A stretch of DNA of 64,000 bases from JAMWDF01 sp964645405 (lineage in GTDB: Bacteria > Ratteibacteria > UBA8468 > B48-G9 > DSTR01). The DNA is taken from assembly GCA_964645405.1 (NCBI GenBank), contig CAZYCA010000019.1:1-64000 (forward strand). The letters are read 5' to 3'. The notes beneath the pieces were generated by a model. The model was not told the DNA's origin and searched no databases. It worked only from the letters and a program-made list of their open reading frames with translations. Position numbers and translations under genes: made by a program. Below, piece after piece: positions 28,801 through 36,310 of the stretch; position 1 is the stretch's first letter, and every line of letters begins with the position of its first letter.

Positions 28801-29489
28801 TCTTTGATATAGAACCAGGGAAGGCTTACTGGGTGCTTTCCCGCTTTCCTATTACGATTGACGGCACCGGGACCCCCTCCAGTATAAAACAAAATTTTAT
28901 TCTCTCCCTGCGGCCAGGGTGGAACCAGATTGGTTGTCCCTTCAATTTTCCTGTGGCCTGGAGTAATGTTGTAGCCAGCACTGGAGAAAACTCCTACCCT
29001 GCTTCAGAAGGTCATACACTGTGGAAATATAGTAACGGAGAGTATCTGCCAGCAACACATCTGGAACCCGGGACCGGTTACTGGGTCTGGAATCCAGACC
29101 CTTTAGAGGTATTGCATCTTTCCATTCCACCCCTGAAGGAAAATAGGAAAACTTCCACCAGAAAAGTTTCTGTAGCCAAAGCTGAACCGCAACCACCAGC
29201 GCCTCCAGGTCAGGCTCTTGTTCCTTCCGGAGATTCCGGGGGTGGTTGCTTTATCGCGACAGCCTGCTTTGGTTCACCTATGGCTTCCCAGGTGCAGATT
29301 TTAAGAAAATTCCGGGACCAGTTTCTGATGCCGCACTGGCTGGGAAAAAGGTTTGTTTCCTTTTATTACCGACATTCACCCGCAGCAGCAGGTTTTCTCC
29401 GTGCTCATCCTTTCTTCAGAAAGACTGTAAGAATGATGTTGGTTCCGGTAGTCCGTATCTGCCAGGTTCTTCTGAAAACAAAAAGTTGA
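25884..29489 (+). CDS. Large secreted repeat protein with DUF11-like domains and CFI-box C-terminus
   Basis: I chose the ATG at 25884 (ribosome site AGGAGAGG) over an in-frame TTG at 25866; the protein has 1201 residues. A signal peptide comes first, then a beta-propeller-like region (about 50-220). Three related repeats of about 95 residues (about 230-540) start GCWQIETLEFSG, GTWNVKGLHVSG and GTWSVKAMHFWG. Two DUF11-like repeats (about 645-900) each open with a valine-rich VKTR/LKKV strand and contain LAPGD. The C-terminus (from about residue 1121) is a CFI-box (GGGCFIATACFGSP) plus a helical tail with basic and hydrophobic residues, a proposed anchoring or processing signal. It is likely displayed at the cell surface. 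Confidence 0.75.
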   Translation: MKRIAIPLLVLLSIIWSGNSGSNELPGSVMVYLLGMPVSSQEFKLSAGIINGDLINFQQHYLQSSLEFYETYPSSLVLDREKNRLYVTFYARGIVGVYDAVTFNLVKTFEVPDAVDIAKIAVSSEDGQSRVYVLEKDTSHVYVFDRDSLEPIPEEEFDLVSPARSIWAAYECLFAADAEGIRCYKDKVPIAIFPVLETINYLQGDTCLYPDVILYALAEVTPKVLQNIAGCWQIETLEFSGTIRISQEGDIAGGDEWTWQDGHKETVLGGGFLSGPDGSVFLDVVTTGGEFGFVGVMRYRADFVTFLNYSGEEENSWSLGFLIKKGQSYSEGEFSGTWNVKGLHVSGNLHSDGAGGITGGSFTWQDGTEETISSGTYTIDTQTGSMILTLSTNLGLREFTGSFSSGRDVAILTNEVTAPTLQKDASAKDIILLVRTINANYETRYLAGTWSVKAMHFWGSLTIDAAGQITGGNLITPEGEMEVTGGSFSFSQGTVVTRGVAGGKQEQVTFRVEGVISPYRDIIVFVDPTTSPYLSDRNLGVLTRINSSEIITPRKGDEIVTGDQHDILLKIDLSSETRTETTLEAKGLGLAVTGCRQRVFALCGLPADGEQMLYVFDGDTLQQLKRVTIPAEYGPSIDCAVTDYYPRVQLKKVCTSHPEGVATVGQEVTFSVTIINTSTIPVASIPLSDLFHPSCLSFLRATVQPDEQKEGQLNWEDITGQDNLAPGDSVSVEITFLAIQSANPVVNTVVARDVKDIFGNTLSETQSTCNLIIESQGTITVVKTRLSPPGSNIQFGEEVVFQITITNNSPFAIKTLPFRDTYNPEFLDFVSSSLPLNVISPGQLQSDNLLGENTLAPGDGLVLTITFQARKEVAFTVNSAQVDEAKDVYDHVVSGDISEVAVSILPFHVNVAGGVTTASYVMVSFPFTPDDADFLATVADDLGAYDPTRWRLFRWNPDANPPGYEEYSPDNDFFDIEPGKAYWVLSRFPITIDGTGTPSSIKQNFILSLRPGWNQIGCPFNFPVAWSNVVASTGENSYPASEGHTLWKYSNGEYLPATHLEPGTGYWVWNPDPLEVLHLSIPPLKENRKTSTRKVSVAKAEPQPPAPPGQALVPSGDSGGGCFIATACFGSPMASQVQILRKFRDQFLMPHWLGKRFVSFYYRHSPAAAGFLRAHPFFRKTVRMMLVPVVRICQVLLKTKS

Positions 29490-32050
29490 TGAGAAAGATA
29501 TTTCGTCTGCTGTCCCATATACCATTAGGTTTTTACATAACTGTTTTGCTAATCGTTCTTTTTTTTCTACCCATCAGACTGATTAATTTTTTAGAGCTGA
29601 AGCTTCTGGATACCCGGTTTTTATCTGCTCAGCGCAGTCCAAAAACATCTGATATTGTCCTGGTTGCTGTTGATAACCGTTCAGAGGATCGTCTTGGTCG
29701 CTGGCCCTGGGATAGAAGTAAGATGGCAGAACTTGTTGATATGGTGAGCATGGGAAAGCCAGCAGTTATAGGGATTGATATTGTCTTTGCGGAAAAGCAG
29801 GTCTCACCTCTGGATAAGATTCTTGCTATTCCAGAGGCGGAGAAAGAACTATCTGGAGTAAAGCTAAGAAAAATCAGGGAAGCTTGCGATTATGACGGTC
29901 AGCTGGCCCGCTCCATAGCAAAGGCTGGCAATGTAGTTCTGGGCTACTACTTCTTGCTGGAAGAAGACACAGGGGCAGCGGCAGAAGAACTTGAGGGGAA
30001 GGGTCCGAAATACAGAATCCTTGTAGAAGAATTTCAGGGTGTCATAGTACAGTCTGCTCGGCCCGGAGAAAGGTGTTTCCCCTGTGTCCGTTCTGGTTAC
30101 GGTGTGGAGACCAGCACCGAACTTATTTCTGCAGCACCCCTGGCGCAGGGGTACCTCAATATTTTCCCGGATGCTGACGGTGTGGTCCGCAAAAGTTTTT
30201 TGGTCATGAGGCACGGCTCAGATTGGTTTGCTGCTTTTCCACTGGAAGTTTTGAATGTCTACTACGGACAACCAGGTATCTCACTCAGGGTTATAGGAAT
30301 GTCAGGTGAAGGCGTTGAAAGTTTGAAGCTTGGTGACAGGCAGATACCCGTGGATTTGGATGCTTCTCTGTGGGTTGACTATACAAGAAAGCTGGATTCT
30401 TTTCCTACGTATTCCTTTGTGGATGTTCTGGAAGGCAGAGTGAACGTCAAAAATTTTGAAAAGAAAATTGTCCTGGTTGGTATCTCAGACCCGGGATTGA
30501 TGCGGGATCACTGGATTACACCGGTTAGTAACATAACAGCCGGGTTTAAAATACATGCCCTGACGATTGCCACCTGCCTGGAAAATCGGTTTATACACCA
30601 GTCCGGATATTACTTCTGGCTTAATGTTTTTTTCATCCTTTTTTTCGGCACACTTCTGACAATTCTTATTCCCCGGGTTAAACATCTACTTCAGGGAGCT
30701 ATCTTAGCTGGCTTTCTCTTCCTTGGCTATACACTGGCAGCTTTCTGGGTCTTCAGGCAGATGCGTATTGCAGTCAATATGGTCTATCCTCTGGGTTGTA
30801 TTGTGGTTGTTTACACAGTGGAAACACTCCGACATACTGGTGTTTCCCTTGCCAGGGCTATCCGGAAAATTCTGCAGAAAGAGACCGCTTTGAAAATGTT
30901 AGGGGAAACCCAGAATGAACTCTCCCGTCTGGTTAGAGTTTCTGATGTTTTCAGTCCTTCATCTTCCTGCCAGGTTTCCCCCTTTGTTTCTGAGGAGATG
31001 ATGGAGGAAACACCAGCTCTTACCTGGAGATTGATTCTCACTTCGCTGGGTATCTCTTCTGGTGCTCTACTTCTTTTTACTCCTGAGGAAAATTTTCAGG
31101 TTATAGCTTCTGTAGGAAACTTGTGGGAAAAAACAAACCTGAAAGCAATCAGAAAAAGGATGGAGACTGTTTCAACTCCTTTGCTGGTGAACCAGCAGAG
31201 CGGCAGAAACGAATGGTTTTCTTCTCCGGAAATTTATAACCTGATGGCTTTCTCGGTAGTTTCCGATAAAGCATTTCAGCTGGTGGGATTGTTTCTGAAC
31301 AAAAGCATTACCGGCTTTTCAGAAACCAACAGATTTACTCCTGATGATGTAAAACTGGCGCAGACAGCAGCTTTGCAGGCTATCATAGCTATCCAGAATT
31401 CCAGGTTAAATGTAGCTCTAAAACAGGCACAGCTTGATACAATCTTCCGGCTGGCTATGTCCATTGAGTGCCGGGATAGAGAAACTGGTTTACATGTCCA
31501 CCGGGTAAGCGAGTATGCTGGAATTGTGGCAGAAGGAATTAAGCTGCCAGTTCCAGAGGTAAAACTTATTAGAAGTGCCATGCCTCTTCATGATATTGGG
31601 AAAATTGCCATTCCTGACAGTATCCTGTTGAAACCCGGGCGTCTCACAGATGAAGAATTTGCTATTATCAAGCAGCATCCAATTACTGGGGCTAAAGTTC
31701 TGGAAGGATCATCTTCTGCGATTCTACAGGCAGCCAGGGTGATTGCCCTTTACCATCAGGAACGTTACGATGGCTCAGGCTATCCGTACCGGTTGAAAGG
31801 GGAAGATATACCCCTTTACGGAAGGATTGCTGCTGTAGCAGATATTTTTGATGCCCTTGCTTCCAAACGGTCTTACAAAGAAGCATTAGGACTGGAGAAA
31901 ACGTTTGAGATTATGCTGCAGGAAGCCGGGAAGACCATGGACCCAAAGCTGGTGGAAGTATTTCTGGAGCGTCAGGAGACTGTATTAAAGGTTTACAACC
32001 ATTACAGGGAAGCGCCGGATAAAAGTCCCTTCCATTATCCTGCCCGGTAA
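29489..32050 (+). CDS. CHASE2-GAF-HD-GYP signalling protein
   Basis: This 853-residue membrane protein begins with an N-terminal TM segment (about residues 12-30). A periplasmic CHASE2 sensor domain follows (about 35-330: RWPWDRSKMAEL, PAVIGIDIVF), then three TM helices (about 345-430). A cytoplasmic GAF-like domain (about 490-620) leads into an HD-GYP domain (about 630-840: HDIGKIAIPD, LKPGRLT, DGSGYP, ADIFDALAS). It should hydrolyse cyclic di-GMP in response to an envelope signal. The family motif HHExxDGxGYP reads HQERYDGSGYP here, so one metal-ligand His is Gln. The start codon overlaps the previous stop by one base (TGATG); an open frame continuing back to 29246 lies inside the CFI-box gene and was not used. 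Confidence 0.88.
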   Translation: MRKIFRLLSHIPLGFYITVLLIVLFFLPIRLINFLELKLLDTRFLSAQRSPKTSDIVLVAVDNRSEDRLGRWPWDRSKMAELVDMVSMGKPAVIGIDIVFAEKQVSPLDKILAIPEAEKELSGVKLRKIREACDYDGQLARSIAKAGNVVLGYYFLLEEDTGAAAEELEGKGPKYRILVEEFQGVIVQSARPGERCFPCVRSGYGVETSTELISAAPLAQGYLNIFPDADGVVRKSFLVMRHGSDWFAAFPLEVLNVYYGQPGISLRVIGMSGEGVESLKLGDRQIPVDLDASLWVDYTRKLDSFPTYSFVDVLEGRVNVKNFEKKIVLVGISDPGLMRDHWITPVSNITAGFKIHALTIATCLENRFIHQSGYYFWLNVFFILFFGTLLTILIPRVKHLLQGAILAGFLFLGYTLAAFWVFRQMRIAVNMVYPLGCIVVVYTVETLRHTGVSLARAIRKILQKETALKMLGETQNELSRLVRVSDVFSPSSSCQVSPFVSEEMMEETPALTWRLILTSLGISSGALLLFTPEENFQVIASVGNLWEKTNLKAIRKRMETVSTPLLVNQQSGRNEWFSSPEIYNLMAFSVVSDKAFQLVGLFLNKSITGFSETNRFTPDDVKLAQTAALQAIIAIQNSRLNVALKQAQLDTIFRLAMSIECRDRETGLHVHRVSEYAGIVAEGIKLPVPEVKLIRSAMPLHDIGKIAIPDSILLKPGRLTDEEFAIIKQHPITGAKVLEGSSSAILQAARVIALYHQERYDGSGYPYRLKGEDIPLYGRIAAVADIFDALASKRSYKEALGLEKTFEIMLQEAGKTMDPKLVEVFLERQETVLKVYNHYREAPDKSPFHYPAR

Positions 32051-32233
32051 GTTTCGCTCCAGGAGTGCGGAATAGACAAGGAATTTGTGGTAAAATAACC
32101 AAAGTTTGAATTTTCGCGTTTAGCGGCAAATAAACTGTGAAGGTTTTTAAAACTTAATTTTCTCCGGTAGGGAGTGGATTAAGAAAAAAGTTAGCCAGAG
32201 TTTTTGGCAGAACCGGGAAAAACAAGGGGTAAG

Positions 32234-33700
32234 ATGAGAATACTCTTTCTTGATTTAGATACATTACGGGCAGACCATCTTTCCTGTTATGGCTACCACC
32301 GTAAAACTTCTCCCCATATTGACTGGATATCTTCGCAGGGAGTGCGATTTGAAAACTACTATTGCTCTGATGCTCCCTGTCTGCCATCAAGGGCGGCTCT
32401 GATGACTGGCCGTTTTGGTATTCACACCGGGGTGGTAGGTCATGGTGGGACAGCTGCTGACTTAAGGTTAGAAGGGAAAAACAGGGGTTTTAGAGACCGC
32501 TGTGCAGTTTCTAACTGGCCTGCTTTTTTGAAACAGGCTGGTTTTCAGACAGTGACTATTTCTCCTTTTGCGGAAAGACATGGTGCCTGGTGGTTCTATG
32601 CTGGTTTTACGCAGATGTACAATCCTGGTCTTGGGGGTATGGAATCAGCAGAAGATGTTACTCCCCTGGCTCTAAACTGGTTGAAAAATTACGGACAGCA
32701 GGATAACTGGTTTCTCCACGTTAATTACTGGGACCCGCATACACCTTACCGGGCACCAGCAGAGTTTGGTAATCCTTTTTTGCATGACCCTTTACCTGAC
32801 TGGCTGACAGCTGAAGTTCTGGAAAAACATCGCAGTTTAGTAGGTCCTCATGGTGCCAGGGAACTGGCAATGTACGATAACAGGACACTGTCTCAGTATC
32901 CGCGCTACCTGGGTGAGATTAAAAGTCTGGAAAATTTAAAGTTTCATCTGGATAATTATGACTGTGGTATTCGTTACATGGACCAGCATATCGGTCAACT
33001 TATAGAAACACTTGATAAACTAAAGGTACTGGAGGAAACAGCCATAATTGTGACTGCTGACCATGGCGAGAATCAGGGAGAGTTAGGTATCTATGCTGAG
33101 CATGCGACCGCTGATGAGGCTACCTGCCATATTCCCATGATTATCCGCTGGCCAGGCGGTTTACAGGGTAAGGTGGATAAAGGTTTACATTACCAGCTGG
33201 ACTGGCCGCCAACCCTGGCCTGTCTTCTAAAAAAAGAGGTAAACCCTAACTGGGAAGGAAAAAGTTATGCAGATTCCATCCTGAAAGGGATTGAAACCGG
33301 TCGCACAGAATTAATCCTCAGTCAGTGTGCACATGTTTGCCAGAGAAGTGTACGTTTTGGATCCTGGCTTTATATCAGGACCTATCATGATGGGTACCAC
33401 CTTTTCCCTGAAGAAATGCTTTTCCATCTGAAAGAGGACCCGCATGAGCAGAAAAATCTTGCAGAAAACCACCCTGATGTTTGTGGAGAGGCAGCCAGAC
33501 GTCTGGAGAGCTGGCACAGTAAAATGATAACTTCCAGTGAATCGGCTGAAGATCCAATGTGGGTTGTTCTCCGGGAAGGTGGCCCGGCACATGCCCGGGG
33601 GAGACTGAAATACTACTGTGATTACCTGAGGCAAACCGGACGTGCCTGGGCGATAGAGGAATTGAAAAGAAGACATCCAGGTGAGTTTAGCTCCGGATGA
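32234..33700 (+). CDS. Sulfatase
   Basis: The 488-residue enzyme has the complete type I sulfatase signature. C49-L-P-S-R followed by AALMTGRFG is the formylglycine site, with LFLDLDTLRADHL (metal-binding Asp residues) at the N-terminus, IIVTADHGENQGE near residue 280 and a late EHATADEATCHIPMIIRWPG. It would remove sulfate esters from glycans. The first residues are not a signal peptide. The ATG at 32234 follows AAGGGGT; an in-frame TTG at 32204 is less likely. The stop codon abuts the stop of the convergent inhibitor gene with no gap. Confidence 0.9.
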   Translation: MRILFLDLDTLRADHLSCYGYHRKTSPHIDWISSQGVRFENYYCSDAPCLPSRAALMTGRFGIHTGVVGHGGTAADLRLEGKNRGFRDRCAVSNWPAFLKQAGFQTVTISPFAERHGAWWFYAGFTQMYNPGLGGMESAEDVTPLALNWLKNYGQQDNWFLHVNYWDPHTPYRAPAEFGNPFLHDPLPDWLTAEVLEKHRSLVGPHGARELAMYDNRTLSQYPRYLGEIKSLENLKFHLDNYDCGIRYMDQHIGQLIETLDKLKVLEETAIIVTADHGENQGELGIYAEHATADEATCHIPMIIRWPGGLQGKVDKGLHYQLDWPPTLACLLKKEVNPNWEGKSYADSILKGIETGRTELILSQCAHVCQRSVRFGSWLYIRTYHDGYHLFPEEMLFHLKEDPHEQKNLAENHPDVCGEAARRLESWHSKMITSSESAEDPMWVVLREGGPAHARGRLKYYCDYLRQTGRAWAIEELKRRHPGEFSSG

Positions 33701-34078
33701 TTACTGGATGCTGACTTTAAAAATTAAGATTTTTAGAGGTTTTTCCGTTTTTTCCCAGGGTCGCCTGTAAGCCAGCTTAATTTCTGTTTTCCCTGGCCGC
33801 AAAGCCTTGAAAACAAAGATTTCCTTTCCACCTGAACCTAACAGTGGTTTCTCTGAGGGAAGGTATTTCCACTGGAGAAAGCGCACCAGGCACTTATCAT
33901 AATCCTGGCTTTTCTCATAGGTGTAACCGGTGGTAGGATTAGAGGAAACTTCAATGAGGAAAATCTGACCTGTCTTGACCACACCAGTCAGGTTTTCTTC
34001 ATCCAGGCAAACTTCTGCTGCCTGGGTAAGGTTGAGAAGGAGACAGAGAAGAATAATGGTGGAAGCAACTGTTTTCAC
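33701..34078 (-). CDS. Secreted chagasin-type cysteine protease inhibitor (I42 family)
   Basis: The small protein (125 residues from the GTG at 34078) has a signal peptide (about residues 1-20). It carries the three loop motifs that insert into papain-like proteases: NPTTGY (47-52), GSGG (81-84) and RPW (106-108), in the correct order and spacing for chagasin/I42 inhibitors. It probably acts in the periplasm or outside, blocking cysteine proteases. The GTG overlaps the stop of the upstream UroD-like gene (GTGA), so the two are translationally coupled. An ATG at 34108 inside that gene gives ten extra charged residues before the signal and is less likely. Confidence 0.88.
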   Translation of the reverse strand: MKTVASTIILLCLLLNLTQAAEVCLDEENLTGVVKTGQIFLIEVSSNPTTGYTYEKSQDYDKCLVRFLQWKYLPSEKPLLGSGGKEIFVFKALRPGKTEIKLAYRRPWEKTEKPLKILIFKVSIQ

Positions 34079-35307
34079 TGAACTATTTCCCTGATTAGTC
34101 TTACCCATTTTTTCAATCTTTCAGGTTCGTCCTGGACTGTTTCTATGTCTTTTAAAACAATAACTGTGTGACAGTGCCGGAGGGAACGCCAGGCATCAGC
34201 CACTATCTGCCGGATTCTTTTTTCTTCAAATCCATAACCGACCATGTCACCGGGATTGGGTCTCCAGGATAAAACATAATCCTTTCCTATCTGTTCCGCA
34301 CAGCGGTGAACATTAGCTGAAGGTGTTACTGCAATAATCCTGAGGTTGGGGATTTTTCTTAGCATCTTGATTTTTTCCGTGAGGTTTTCACAGCAGCCAT
34401 AGGCAGTAAGCCCAAAATTTTTCAAGATTGGTAACTGATACTGAAGAAGAAATTCTTCGTGCATGGCTGGAGAGATGAGGGTATACTCCTGGGCAGCAAC
34501 GTATCCCCAGATGTCCTTTCTCAGACGCGGGCCAGAATCAATGGCTGGTGGTTCCAGCTGGTGGCAGTAAGGCATGGCCTGGTTCACATGACTGAGAAGC
34601 GTTATATCCCCGGATTCTTCTGCTTCCTTCTGGTTGGTAAGGATTCCATCTCTCATAAAGGAAAGAAGGCGATGAAGATTTTCCGGATTATCGTACATGT
34701 CCAGCATTATCTGCTGGTGACCGCGCAGTCTGCCCAGGTGGGTGGATATATCCATACTGAACCCCAGGCAGACCGGACTTCTGTTCACCCGTACCGGGAT
34801 AATGTCCCCGATCGCTTCACTCAGGCGAAGAAAATTTCTTTCTGTTTCTTCTTCGTTAATTCGGTGGTGGGGAACCTCAAGCAGGCTCATCTGGTTCCAG
34901 TCCTTTAATGGTGGGTCAAACTTTCCTGCTCCCCCTTCCTCAGGGGCTGGCTCCATTCTGATGGGTAATCCCCAGAAGTTGCTCCAGTCCAGTTGATGGG
35001 TAACCGGGACAGTCAGCCATGGTTCAGCAATCCAGTCATCTTCAATTTCGTGATGGAACAGAGCCATTTTTAATTGTCTTTCGTAGGTCCTTAGAAACTC
35101 ATCCTGGCAGGAAAGATTGCTATCAGCAAATACCTGGCGGCACCAGACATTGTGCATGCCGTAACTGACAAGAACAAGAGTCCTTGTCTTTAGCAAACTG
35201 TTTTTGTCTGTCCACAGTTTTCTTCGCTCCTGGTACACCTCCTGGGAACAAATTTCCCTGTACTTTTTTGCCAGTTCTCTGAGGATGTTTTTATCTGTTT
35301 GCTTCAT
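34075..35307 (-). CDS. UroD-like superfamily protein 3
   Basis: The 410-residue protein is a divergent member of the uroporphyrinogen decarboxylase-like superfamily found in numbers in PVC genomes. It has an extended N-terminus (about residues 1-180), then FSMDISTHLGRLRGHQQIMLDMYDNPE (about 215-240) and LTAYGCCENLTEKI (about 310). The latter matches the SHCCGSV/HSCGDV position of the other two. LRIIAVTPSANVHRCAEQIG and VLSWRPNPGDMV complete the barrel. The substrate is unknown; corrinoid-dependent methyl transfer is one option. It lies between a GH20-like gene (1 bp upstream) and the chagasin-like gene (4-bp overlap), a tight three-gene operon. Confidence 0.65.
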   Translation of the reverse strand: MKQTDKNILRELAKKYREICSQEVYQERRKLWTDKNSLLKTRTLVLVSYGMHNVWCRQVFADSNLSCQDEFLRTYERQLKMALFHHEIEDDWIAEPWLTVPVTHQLDWSNFWGLPIRMEPAPEEGGAGKFDPPLKDWNQMSLLEVPHHRINEEETERNFLRLSEAIGDIIPVRVNRSPVCLGFSMDISTHLGRLRGHQQIMLDMYDNPENLHRLLSFMRDGILTNQKEAEESGDITLLSHVNQAMPYCHQLEPPAIDSGPRLRKDIWGYVAAQEYTLISPAMHEEFLLQYQLPILKNFGLTAYGCCENLTEKIKMLRKIPNLRIIAVTPSANVHRCAEQIGKDYVLSWRPNPGDMVGYGFEEKRIRQIVADAWRSLRHCHTVIVLKDIETVQDEPERLKKWVRLIREIVQ

Positions 35308-35308
35308 T

Positions 35309-36250
35309 TCATCTCCCTGTTTTTTGTCTGGCTCTGGCGACCATTTTTATCGCCTGCAGATGCTGTTTCCTGAACGAAGCAAGAGTAGGAAACCAGGCCG
35401 TCTGCAGGAAACCAAGTAGTCTTTCCGGGGAAAGACGGGGCAAGCAATAAGAAACAAGTTTCTCCAGGTTTTCCGGGAAACTCCAGTTACTTCCTGTGGG
35501 AATCTGGTCGTAGCCGTGGCTGTCCAACTGTAGAAATGCTTTTACGTAGTCAATCCGGGAGTGAAAGATGTTGCCATAATACCAGTTACTCTGGACCACA
35601 GTTTTTGGCATTTTTTTAAAGAAAATATCTGAATGGTGCCAGAGGTAGTCAGACCAGATCCAGGCTCTGACTCCATTTTTCTCCACCTGGTCCTGAAGGA
35701 AATAAAAATCGTGCCACCATAACTGGTGCTGACGGATAACTGCGTAAAGTGCCAGCCTTTGATGTTCGGCTGTTTCCTCATCCATTCCTAAATGGAAAAA
35801 CCTGGGTCTGGAAAAAAGAGAGCAAACCTCAGTTATTAAGTCCCGGCAAACAGCATAATAAGCATCGGTAGAGACACACCGGCAGTATGGACCAAGCCAG
35901 GTGTCGTGAGTGGTGGAGAAATTAAGTTTGGGAATAGGTTCCAGCCCCAGGGAGCGCAGTCTCTGAAGTTGTTTTTTTAACTCTGCGGTGGACCAGGCTC
36001 CTTTTACTGCAATCTCCGGATGACTTTCATACCGGATACCATCACCCAAATCTATCACCACCATGTTCAGACCAGATTTACTCATTCTTTCTGTCAGTTG
36101 CAACCAGAGAGACTGGCTGAAACGGAGATAGGGTCTGGCTCTTCTGATGTGTAGAAGCCGCCTGGTCCTTTCCGGAGAACCAGCAGGCGCTCTGACTTCT
36201 GCTTCCTCCCACATATTAAAACTTAGATGAAGCAGGTTTGCCCAGATCAT
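35309..36250 (-). CDS. GH20-like TIM-barrel glycosidase
   Basis: The 313-residue protein looks like the catalytic barrel of family 20 beta-N-acetylhexosaminidases without the N-terminal alpha/beta domain. FFHLGMDEE (about residues 150-158) matches the HxGxDE motif carrying the catalytic Asp-Glu pair. SLGLEPIPKLNF (about 100) and RAWIWSDYLWH (about 197) fit neighbouring strands, and a C-terminal LGFLQTAWFPT fits the last strand. It probably cleaves a terminal N-acetylhexosamine. No signal peptide is seen. Ribosome site GGAGGG. It starts a leftward operon with the UroD-like and inhibitor genes. Confidence 0.65.
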   Translation of the reverse strand: MIWANLLHLSFNMWEEAEVRAPAGSPERTRRLLHIRRARPYLRFSQSLWLQLTERMSKSGLNMVVIDLGDGIRYESHPEIAVKGAWSTAELKKQLQRLRSLGLEPIPKLNFSTTHDTWLGPYCRCVSTDAYYAVCRDLITEVCSLFSRPRFFHLGMDEETAEHQRLALYAVIRQHQLWWHDFYFLQDQVEKNGVRAWIWSDYLWHHSDIFFKKMPKTVVQSNWYYGNIFHSRIDYVKAFLQLDSHGYDQIPTGSNWSFPENLEKLVSYCLPRLSPERLLGFLQTAWFPTLASFRKQHLQAIKMVARARQKTGR

Positions 36251-36275
36251 TTTCCCTCCATGTTGTAAACTATTG

Positions 36276-36281
36276 TATAAT
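36276..36281 (+). promoter_or_regulatory. Probable -10 box of the 36311 gene
   Basis: A consensus TATAAT lies 30 bp before the ATG and ahead of a good ribosome site. No convincing -35 is present. Confidence 0.35.
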
Positions 36282-36310
36282 AAATTTCGGAAAAAAACAG
36301 GAGGCTGGCA

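Noticed and set aside
29246..29488. N-terminal extension of the CHASE2-HD-GYP frame
   Set aside because: It lies wholly inside the CFI-box coding region in another frame, and the ATG at 29489 overlapping the stop is followed directly by a normal membrane segment.
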